Shown here: in pieces, positions 1-5,660 of the stretch
How the letters are laid out: each line of letters starts with the position of its first letter
How positions within the stretch are numbered: position 1 is the first letter of the stretch
Made by a program: the position numbers and the translations under genes
Source: an uncultured Clostridia bacterium
Lineage (GTDB): Bacteria; Bacillota; Clostridia; Christensenellales; Borkfalkiaceae
NCBI GenBank assembly: GCA_934271065.1
Contig: CAKQQQ010000009.1
Coordinates: 1 to 64,000 of the forward strand
Reading direction: 5' to 3'
Length of the DNA: 64,000 nucleotides
Notes under the pieces: generated by a model
The model's input: only the letters and a program-made list of their open reading frames with translations
Database searches by the model: none
Told to the model about the DNA's origin: nothing

Positions 1-56
1 TATATGATTTCTCATATTAAAATTATTAACTTCTATGCAGTTGTCAATCTTCAATC

Positions 57-116
57 CCTTGCTTTCCCGCAAGGCTTCGCCGGTTTTTGCTTCAAAAACG
101 ACGGCGTTTCAACGCC
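57..116 (-). promoter_or_regulatory. structured leader with three consecutive hairpins
   Basis: Read on the minus strand, three short hairpins follow one another. Stem 103-107/112-116 has a 4-nt loop, stem 83-89/93-99 has a 3-nt loop, and stem 57-62/69-74 has a 6-nt loop. They lie just downstream of a good leftward promoter (138-166), so they would form the 5' leader of a transcript leaving the window at base 1. An ATG at 15-13 could begin a protein there, but no clear ribosome binding site is seen. I do not recognise a riboswitch class. Positions 168-280 hold only A/T-rich sequence. Confidence 0.45.
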
Positions 117-137
117 CACTCAAACGTGAGCCTACAC

Positions 138-166
138 ATAATACCACACCGCGCTTACGATGTCAA
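138..166 (-). promoter_or_regulatory. leftward sigma-A promoter
   Basis: On the minus strand, TTGACA (166-161), a 17-nt spacer and TATTAT (143-138). An A-rich tract lies directly upstream of the -35 box and could act as an UP element. It drives transcription toward base 1 and a gene outside the window. Confidence 0.6.
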
Positions 167-286
167 GCGATTTTTTGAGTTTTTTTGTAGATTTGTCAAA
201 CGTTTTTCGGTATTTTTCAAATTTTTTTTGAAAATTTTTGATAAACTTTGAAAATCGGGGCAATTCCCGCCCATTTCTACAAAAAT

Positions 287-315
287 ATTATACTTTTTTC
301 GGAAGGATAAGTCAA
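287..315 (-). promoter_or_regulatory. second leftward sigma-A promoter
   Basis: On the minus strand, TTGACT (315-310), a 17-nt spacer and TATAAT (292-287). It lies in tandem upstream of the 138-166 promoter and points the same way. A 7-bp inverted repeat (341-347/361-367) sits between it and the transposase stop codon. That repeat may be a weak terminator for the transposase, but it has no clear U tract. Confidence 0.55.
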
Positions 316-386
316 GCGGAATTTTTATTGCACGACGACAACACCCGACGACGTTTCCGCCGGGTGTAAATGTCCGCCGCCCGCAT

Positions 387-1391
387 TTAAGATTTCTTTT
401 TCAAAAATCTAATTTTTGGCTCGTTGTCTATTTCCCGTAAGATTTCCAAAAGTTCGGCGCGCTTTTGTAGCGGTGTTTGCCATACTTTTTTACCTTCCCG
501 ATTTCGTAAAGCCGAGTGCGGGCGATTATTATACACGGTAAGCCACACCGACATTTTTTCTTGCAATTCCTCAAAAGACGAAAATTTCAATTTATTGTAG
601 AAACCTTCTTGATCGCTACGGTGCGATCTTTCAATTTTTCCGTTGTGGCGCGGCGTGTATGCTCGTATAAGTTGATGTTTAACTCCTATTTGATTTAACA
701 ATATATCGACCGTGTGTATTTTTCCTTCGCCCGTTCCTTTCGGGTTTGTAAATTCCGTGCCGTTGTCGGTCTGAATTGTTTTTGGTAAATACCCGAAGTA
801 AATTAAAGCGCGTTTTACAAAATCGCGCGTCGAGTACCCCGATTTTTCTTTATACGCATATATAAACCGCTCGCGCGTTGCCTCGTCGATTATAGAATAT
901 TGATAAAATCTTTCGTCGCGGAATTTTCCGACATTGCAATCGAGTGGCACATATTTTACGTCCATTTGCATTTTAATACCGAGCATTTCGGGCGTGTCGT
1001 AAGGCTTGTTTTCTCGTTTTTCAATTACCTTATGCGGACGTAATCCGTTTTTAACAACAAAACGATAAAAACCGAAGTAAGTACGTTTATAAGCATACTT
1101 TTGCCGAAGTTCGCCCAACGCCTCGGCGTAGCCGATGTCGGGGCGTTCTTTTAACAACATCGCGATTTGCGCCCATTCTTCCGCGGTGTGTGCGTTCGGG
1201 TGCTTTGTGTGCGGGCGCGACGATTTATTTTGCAGGCTTTCAATCGTGCCGTCAAACATCGTTTTCCAACGCCACAACGTGCGCTCGGAGCATTTGAATT
1301 TTTTACTCACTTTTAATATATCGACTTTTTCGTTAAGCCACATTGTGAGAGCCTTATATTTTTCTTTTGCGCTATATTTTATGCCTTTCAT
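387..1391 (-). CDS. IS481-like DDE transposase / integrase-core protein
   Basis: A 334-aa protein with an N-terminal helix-turn-helix of the transposase type (residues about 1-60, with an SERTLWRWK recognition helix) and an rve/RNase H-like catalytic core. The presumed DDE triad is D144 (MDVKY), D209 (QTDNGTEF) and E254 (NGKIERSHR). The D-to-E spacing is 44 residues, longer than the classic 35. An AAAGG motif lies upstream of the start. A terminator-like hairpin separates it from the small genes upstream, so it is probably expressed separately. I could not identify terminal inverted repeats or a target duplication, so its status as a complete insertion sequence is unproven. It is the only recombinase-like protein in the prophage portion of this window. 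Confidence 0.8.
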   Translation of the reverse strand: MKGIKYSAKEKYKALTMWLNEKVDILKVSKKFKCSERTLWRWKTMFDGTIESLQNKSSRPHTKHPNAHTAEEWAQIAMLLKERPDIGYAEALGELRQKYAYKRTYFGFYRFVVKNGLRPHKVIEKRENKPYDTPEMLGIKMQMDVKYVPLDCNVGKFRDERFYQYSIIDEATRERFIYAYKEKSGYSTRDFVKRALIYFGYLPKTIQTDNGTEFTNPKGTGEGKIHTVDILLNQIGVKHQLIRAYTPRHNGKIERSHRSDQEGFYNKLKFSSFEELQEKMSVWLTVYNNRPHSALRNREGKKVWQTPLQKRAELLEILREIDNEPKIRFLKKKS

Positions 1392-1410
1392 ATATTAAAC
1401 CTTTGTGTGT

Positions 1411-1441
1411 AAAAAGCGGGCTACCGTGTGGCAACCCGCTT
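1411..1441 (-). terminator. intrinsic terminator
   Basis: A 7-bp GC-rich stem (1414-1420 with 1435-1441) is followed on the minus strand by a short T run. It lies 14 nt beyond the stop codon of the 64-aa gene and should end the leftward small-gene transcript before the transposase. Confidence 0.65.
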
Positions 1442-1454
1442 TACCGTTTATCCT

Positions 1455-1649
1455 TTATTTATTTGTTTGTTGTAATTCACCCGCCGCCCAACGCAAAAAC
1501 TGCGCTCTATTCATACCGCAATTTTTTATAATGGCGTCTATTTCCGCCGCCTCGGCAGGCGTTAATTTTGTACCCCACGTTACGGAGTCTTTTTTGTGCG
1601 TTTCGCGGTAACGTTTATCGGCGGCTTTTTGTGCCTCGCTACGTGTCAT
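1455..1649 (-). CDS. small basic phage protein, RHH-like
   Basis: A 64-aa protein. Its C-terminal half (TPAEAAEIDAIIKNCGM, then NRAQFLRWA) looks like the helix-turn-helix of ribbon-helix-helix DNA-binding proteins, where a short strand precedes two helices. The N-terminus is rich in Lys and Arg. It lies 3 nt downstream of the 60-aa gene and is probably cotranscribed with it. The RHH assignment rests on pattern only. Small phage regulators of this kind are common. Confidence 0.55.
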   Translation of the reverse strand: MTRSEAQKAADKRYRETHKKDSVTWGTKLTPAEAAEIDAIIKNCGMNRAQFLRWAAGELQQTNK

Positions 1650-1652
1650 AGT

Positions 1653-1835
1653 TTAATCCTCTTCGATTTCAAGTGTAATGCCACAATCCGCTAACGCGGC
1701 GACCGCCTCGGCGTCAAGTCCGTTTTTGTGCGTGATTTCAAGCAACTTCGTTATCGCCATAATGAGATTTTCGGTCGATACTTGCATACTTTCAAGCGTT
1801 TTTTGAGTGTTTTCAATAATTTTTTCGATTTTCAT
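1653..1835 (-). CDS. small hypothetical phage protein
   Basis: A 60-aa acidic protein, mostly predicted helix, with no recognisable domain. Its start is supported by a clear AAGGAG site upstream (CAAGGAGTTACAAGGT then ATG). It lies directly upstream of the RHH-like gene with a 3-nt gap, so the pair forms a small operon. Function unknown. Confidence 0.55.
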   Translation of the reverse strand: MKIEKIIENTQKTLESMQVSTENLIMAITKLLEITHKNGLDAEAVAALADCGITLEIEED

Positions 1836-1929
1836 ACCTTGTAACTCCTTGACTTAAATTTATTTTTTTGATATATTATAGATGACCTAATCGGCAAGGG
1901 GCTTTCGCCCCCGCCTTTCGGTTAGCGGT

Positions 1930-2052
1930 TTACCGCTTGCTTTGTGCCTTGCTAACGACTTTAACGGTTACGGTTGCAACATTTCCGTTTTTGTCATAAG
2001 TTACTTTTATGTAACTTATTTCGTAGCAAGGCTTTTCTTTTGGCTTGCGCAT
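1930..2052 (-). CDS. very small phage protein (40 aa)
   Basis: A 40-codon reading frame beginning MRKPKEKPCYEISYIKV. It is preceded by a near-perfect Shine-Dalgarno (AAGGAGGTGAT) at the correct distance. The sequence YIKVTYDKNGNVATVTVKVV has an alternating pattern consistent with a beta hairpin. The strong ribosome binding site, conservative codon use and position in a run of small leftward genes argue that it is real. A GC hairpin (about 1898-1911) follows the stop. Function unknown. Confidence 0.6.
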   Translation of the reverse strand: MRKPKEKPCYEISYIKVTYDKNGNVATVTVKVVSKAQSKR

Positions 2053-2185
2053 TTCGTATCACCTCCTTCAATCTTCGTACTTATATTATATCACTATGTA
2101 GCGATAAAGTCAAACGATTTTACGCACTTTTTCAAAAATATTTTGATAATTTTTGAAAACTTCCCCGCACTCGTTTCCGTTCTGA

Positions 2186-2214
2186 TTGACAGGACGGAAT
2201 TTTTTTTATAAAAT
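2186..2214 (+). promoter_or_regulatory. sigma-A promoter of the HIRAN cargo gene
   Basis: TTGACA (2186-2191), a 17-nt spacer and TAAAAT (2209-2214) on the plus strand, 32 bp before the ATG at 2246. This gives the only plus-strand protein gene of the prophage its own promoter, as expected for a gene expressed in the lysogen. Confidence 0.65.
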
Positions 2215-2245
2215 ATATATAGTATCAAATAAAGGGGCTTTTGTT

Positions 2246-3165
2246 ATGAAGTGGTTTTATAATCTTAAACGCTCGTTACGGGTTTTGATTGCTTGCGCGT
2301 CGTGGTTGCCTTTTGTTGCGGTCGCGCTTATTTTCGGGGAAAGTATGCAAGGCGCGCAAACCGCGCTTGCGATTGTCTTTCTTGCGGTCGGTGTTTTCTT
2401 TACCGTGCTTGCCGTAAAATCACGCCCCAAAAAGCCGAAAAACGAGCCTAAAAACGACGATTTTAATATTTCTCATTTAGTACCCCCCCCCCGAATTTTT
2501 GTGCTCCTGCGAGCGTTTTAACGCCTAAAACCGCCGCACGCGTTCCGTCTGTTTTACCGCAATACAATACCGACGTTAAAATAAATTTGCGCGAAAATTG
2601 TTTGACGGAACATAATATCGCCGTCGGCAATCGTGGGGTTGTTCGATTTGAAAAATCAAGCGTTTTTACATCAAGCAACGGCTCGGCGCATATCGACGGC
2701 GCGTGTTATATAAATGACATTAAAGTCGGTTATTTCCCTTACGAAAAATCTTTGCGTTTATCAAGCGGAACGAGCGACCGCTCTTTTACGATTTCAAATA
2801 TTGACGCCGATAAAAACGCTGTGTATATCAATATCGACCTTCCGTTTGTTATAGATAGCAAACTTCCATATACAACTAAATTAAACGGCGTTACGTTCAA
2901 CAATCGGCAAGACGCAATCGCGGAGTCGGTTGTCGGCGATAGGTTGCTTATAAAACACACCCCGACAGACGACTTCCCGCACACAATCGATGTTTATAAT
3001 TCCGTTACAAACAAATCAATCGGTGTGTTACCAAACGAAAACGCCGAAAAAATACTAAAAAAATATAAAGACGGTTGCCGATTTGACGGCGTAATCACGG
3101 CAATTTTCGGCGGAAACGACGGGCGCAATTACGGCGTCGAAGTAATGCTACTTGCTAAAATATAA
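2246..3165 (+). pseudogene. membrane-anchored HIRAN-domain protein, out of frame at a C10 tract
   Basis: The frame starting MKWFYNLKRSLRV at 2246 (AAAGGGG upstream) encodes two membrane segments and a Lys/Pro-rich linker. It then meets ten consecutive C residues and stops at 2521. The frame encoding the rest, up to 3165, resumes if the tract had 11 (or 8) Cs. The downstream part contains a HIRAN domain (KLNGVTFNNRQDAI, then GDRLLIKHTP, IDVYNS and SIGVLPNENAEKIL). The intact product would be about 307 aa: N-terminal membrane anchor, linker, and C-terminal HIRAN, a domain known to bind DNA ends or single strands in helicases. It could be a phase-variable gene, a broken gene or a sequencing error. 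The downstream frame also has an internal TTG at 2587. It sits opposite all other prophage genes with its own promoter and terminator, typical of a cargo (moron) gene. Confidence 0.65.
2483..2492 (+). repeat. homopolymeric C10 tract
   Basis: Ten consecutive cytosines inside the membrane-HIRAN gene. Codons are in phase up to the tract; the HIRAN frame needs one extra C or two fewer. Tracts like this slip during replication and are a known basis of phase variation, but they are also a common sequencing error. Confidence 0.8.
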
Positions 3166-3167
3166 GG

Positions 3168-3194
3168 AAAAGGACACCGCCGAGGTGTCCTTTT
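3168..3194. terminator. bidirectional intrinsic terminator
   Basis: An 11-bp stem (3168-3178 with 3184-3194) with T-rich flanks on both sides. It ends the plus-strand HIRAN gene 3 bp after its stop and the leftward late operon after the holin-like gene. Confidence 0.8.
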
Positions 3195-3197
3195 GTT

Positions 3198-3563
3198 TTA
3201 TTCGTCGGGCTTGCCCGGCGTTTTCTTTATAAGTCGCTTAATAAGATCAAGCAATTTTTCAAAAGCCTTGTCAAGCGTTGTAACCTTAAAAAAATTATAG
3301 GCGGTCTGATTGATTGCATAAATTGCCGCCGCGATTGCTAAAAAGTATGTAATCTCAAATTGCCCTACGATAAGTAAATATATTATTGTGGCAATCACGG
3401 ACAACCCGATCGAGATTATCAAATAAACGTAATGCCGTGATTTTTCGGGCAACTTCTTAAAGAGATTACAATATTTCATTATGCCGAGTATTATAACCCC
3501 TACAACCGCGATAAGCGTTAAAATCAAACCGTAATTCACGAAAAACGCAATAATTTCGTTCAT
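3198..3563 (-). CDS. putative holin / phage membrane protein
   Basis: A 121-aa protein with three to four hydrophobic segments: about residues 8-28, 44-66 and 72-92. The C-terminal tail is Lys-rich and cytoplasmic-looking (RLIKKTPGKPDE). Its size, membrane topology, charged tail and position as the last gene of the late operon fit a holin. It follows the upstream gene by 3 nt. No lysozyme or amidase gene is beside it, so the lysis role is inferred from topology and position. Confidence 0.55.
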   Translation of the reverse strand: MNEIIAFFVNYGLILTLIAVVGVIILGIMKYCNLFKKLPEKSRHYVYLIISIGLSVIATIIYLLIVGQFEITYFLAIAAAIYAINQTAYNFFKVTTLDKAFEKLLDLIKRLIKKTPGKPDE

Positions 3564-3566
3564 ACC

Positions 3567-4007
3567 TTATAAATCCCCCTTTGCTTTTGCTTTACATTCT
3601 TTACGAAAGTTCTGCAACGCCGTAAATTCGGCGACGTATTCCGTATTGTTAGGATCGGCAAGATAATTATTGATTATCGCCTCAACCGCATTTTGCGAAT
3701 ATTTTTCGCGCACGAAAGCGGCAACCAAACGATTATACCGCTCCTCTTTTGTTTCGCCGTGTTCCGCAAAATACCAATACGCCGCAAAATCCGCGCGGAC
3801 ATCTTCCGCCGTTATTTTGCCGTCGTAATAAAACGACACCTCGTCCGCCGTATACGCAATGTATTTGTTGCCGTCGTCCGTTTCCCGTTCTTCCTGCGCG
3901 ATATTGTCGTGCAGGATAACGCGCGATTTGTTGCCGACAAGTTCGATTTCAACATCTTTAATCGGCGAGTTTTGTTCCGTCTTTGTGCTTTGAGTTGATA
4001 CAATCAT
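3567..4007 (-). CDS. hypothetical phage protein downstream of the DGR reverse transcriptase
   Basis: A 146-aa acidic protein with an N-terminal beta-rich part (about 18-65) and a helical C-terminal half (VRADFAAYWYFAEHG, then KEERYNRLVAAFVREKYSQ). Its ATG overlaps the RT stop codon (ATGA), so the two are translationally coupled. I do not recognise a family. DGRs usually encode a small helical accessory protein (Avd), but this protein is acidic and lacks the basic four-helix pattern, so I do not call it Avd. It may be a tail or host-attachment accessory protein. Confidence 0.5.
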   Translation of the reverse strand: MIVSTQSTKTEQNSPIKDVEIELVGNKSRVILHDNIAQEERETDDGNKYIAYTADEVSFYYDGKITAEDVRADFAAYWYFAEHGETKEERYNRLVAAFVREKYSQNAVEAIINNYLADPNNTEYVAEFTALQNFRKECKAKAKGDL

Positions 4008-5239
4008 TTTATGAGCCTCCGCTTATTTATTTTTCTTTGATAGTTCGATACAACCGATTTCGCGATACTATGCAACATATCGACGTTATATTTTTTCCGC
4101 ACGCCCCTACTATCGGAATTTTTCACGTAACCGAAGTAAGCAACGATTTTATACGCCCGTTGTATAGACATCGAGCCGTTTTGTTCGACTTCTTTGTTTG
4201 CCCGCAAATATGCCCGGCGCAACCGAATAAATATCGCACCGCGGATCGTTACGTGGCTTGCGTGCATACGATAGCCGCCAATATCCAAAAACGGACACGC
4301 ACGTTTTGACGGCTTTAATTCCTTTCGTTTTGCCTTTTCCTCTTTAATGGAAAGAAAATCCGTTGTCTTTCCGTATTTCAACGATAACGACATTGCGTTC
4401 GCTAAATACCGATTTACGATTTTTATATCTTTCGCAATATCTGCCGCGCGGCTACCCATAAAACCGAAGTCGTCCATAAATGACGCAACTTCTTTTATAA
4501 GCGGTGTTTTCTTGCCTCGTTTGAGTTTATTTTGGTTGCGCGCGTGCCGTAATACATAAGACATCAAAAAATTAAACAACCACGCGTCGAGGTATCCGCC
4601 GATTATCAAGCAACCTTCGGGCGACATTTTCGCAAGTTCTTCTAATAAAAGAATTATCCAACGCGCCGACGGGATTTCTTTTCTTATAATTGCAATGATT
4701 TTTGCGTATTTCGTTGTTTCATACGCGTGTTTTACGTCGGTTTTGCGGGCGTGGCGTATATTATATTTTTTCTTGCGCAATTTTTTCGTTACAAACTTTT
4801 TCAACCCTGTTTGCCCACGTTTGGGAATTGACGCAAATTGCGACGGTAAAATTTTTGCATTGAGTAACGGTTTCAGTCCTAAATATGCGACGTGGTTAAA
4901 AATTTGGTGGAATATACAACAATACGCGATTTTTCGTACTTTTCCGTTCATTCCGTCTTTTCTGTTATGAAAAACGACGGGATCAAGTTCGAGGGCGTTC
5001 GCGTTTCCGTTCAACAACCGTTTTAAGCGATTTTCTACTTCGTAGCCGATATTTATTATTGCCTGTTGTTTTAAGTAATTTTTGTTTTCGCCGATTTCCC
5101 GCGAGATGTCTTGACGCCGTATGCCCGCGTATTCTTCCACGGTGGACGATACATCGTTGCGTTCCCACTTTTTAGCGAAACAATCTTTTACCGCTTGAAA
5201 AATCAAATCTTCTGTCAATTCATTGTATCTTTGTTTCAT
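4004..5239 (-). CDS. DGR-type reverse transcriptase
   Basis: A 411-aa protein when begun at the ATG at 5239; an upstream TTG at 5263 would add 8 residues, and neither has a good Shine-Dalgarno. RT motifs in order: the motif 2 region near 100-126 (VRKIAYCCIFHQ), a GQT loop near 143, the metal-binding aspartate D168 in KTDVKHAY, motif 4 at about 213-223 (IGGYLDAWLFN), the active site FMDD at 254-257, and the C-terminal GYR-x9-IRG region (about 322-340) typical of group II-intron and DGR RTs. Two features are unusual: F replaces Y in YxDD, and DA replaces the SQ of the DGR motif 4 (I/V/L-GxxxSQ). It copies the template repeat RNA into adenine-mutagenised cDNA that replaces the variable repeat. 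The neighbouring TR and VR support this assignment more strongly than the RT motifs alone. Confidence 0.88.
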   Translation of the reverse strand: MKQRYNELTEDLIFQAVKDCFAKKWERNDVSSTVEEYAGIRRQDISREIGENKNYLKQQAIINIGYEVENRLKRLLNGNANALELDPVVFHNRKDGMNGKVRKIAYCCIFHQIFNHVAYLGLKPLLNAKILPSQFASIPKRGQTGLKKFVTKKLRKKKYNIRHARKTDVKHAYETTKYAKIIAIIRKEIPSARWIILLLEELAKMSPEGCLIIGGYLDAWLFNFLMSYVLRHARNQNKLKRGKKTPLIKEVASFMDDFGFMGSRAADIAKDIKIVNRYLANAMSLSLKYGKTTDFLSIKEEKAKRKELKPSKRACPFLDIGGYRMHASHVTIRGAIFIRLRRAYLRANKEVEQNGSMSIQRAYKIVAYFGYVKNSDSRGVRKKYNVDMLHSIAKSVVSNYQRKINKRRLIK

Positions 5240-5324
5240 ATCGCTTACTGAATTTATAGTCAAAGGGTTTTCGGGTAACCGATTATCTTACGTCAGACAT
5301 CGGAATATTACTACTAACCCCACT

Positions 5325-5341
5325 CGCGCCCCGCGGGCGCG
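5325..5341 (-). promoter_or_regulatory. GC-rich hairpin 3' of the DGR template repeat
   Basis: A 7-bp all-GC stem (5325-5331 with 5335-5341) with a 3-nt loop, lying between the template repeat and the RT gene. In studied DGRs, structured RNA downstream of TR is needed for cDNA priming. Here that role is an inference from position. Confidence 0.45.
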
Positions 5342-5439
5342 CGTATCCGTTTGACGGGATTTGCGGTTTTACTTGATTTTTGCTATTGCAAGGGCGTTAC
5401 GGCGTTATGATCTTTTTCGATCAAATAAAATTCAGTAAT

Positions 5440-5578
5440 CCAAGGCACGCCGTTCCAATTCGAGTTGAAAGGCGAATTGTTCAAATTCTCGTAAGCAAGA
5501 CCGCCATTCGTGCCATTGTTCAAATTACCAAAACGCCAAGGACAACGCACGCCCGACGAGTTCGTGCCATACACGGCA
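5440..5578 (-). repeat. DGR template repeat (TR)
   Basis: A 139-bp copy of the 3' end of the receptor-binding gene. It aligns without gaps to 5692-5830 with 15 differences. On the coding strand 14 of these fall on TR adenines, and the other is T to G. TR contains 27 adenines, so about half are substituted in VR, against 1 of 112 other bases. The changed sites are mostly AAC and AAT codons, the classic DGR design. Its reading frame is open (encoding a run such as GVRCPWRFGNLNNG) but has no start signals. It is best read as a non-coding template RNA of about 200-380 nt located between the target gene and the RT. Confidence 0.92.
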
Positions 5579-5642
5579 ACGCGCCACACCGTAACACCCT
5601 ATATTTTTAATTGTTGTATAATTACAGGGGTCTTGCCCCTTT

Positions 5643-5660
5643 ATGCGGGTTACCCCGCAT
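5643..5660 (-). promoter_or_regulatory. hairpin just after the variable repeat
   Basis: A 7-bp GC-rich stem (5643-5649 with 5654-5660). Its minus-strand loop is GTAA, a GNRA-type tetraloop. It overlaps the target gene stop codon and lies 32 bp past the end of VR. Hairpins or cruciforms at this position promote retrohoming in the Bordetella phage DGR. A second small hairpin follows at 5626-5640. Confidence 0.55.

Noticed and set aside
387..1391. Complete insertion sequence with ends
   Set aside because: No matching terminal inverted repeats or target duplication could be identified by eye, so only the gene is called.
3567..4007. 146-aa protein as the DGR accessory factor Avd
   Set aside because: Its acidic composition and beta-rich N-terminus do not resemble the basic four-helix Avd; kept only as a possible unrelated partner.
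5383..5589. Open frame of 68 codons covering the DGR template repeat
   Set aside because: It mirrors the variable tip of the target protein because TR is a copy of VR. No ribosome binding site or own function is likely; TR acts as RNA.
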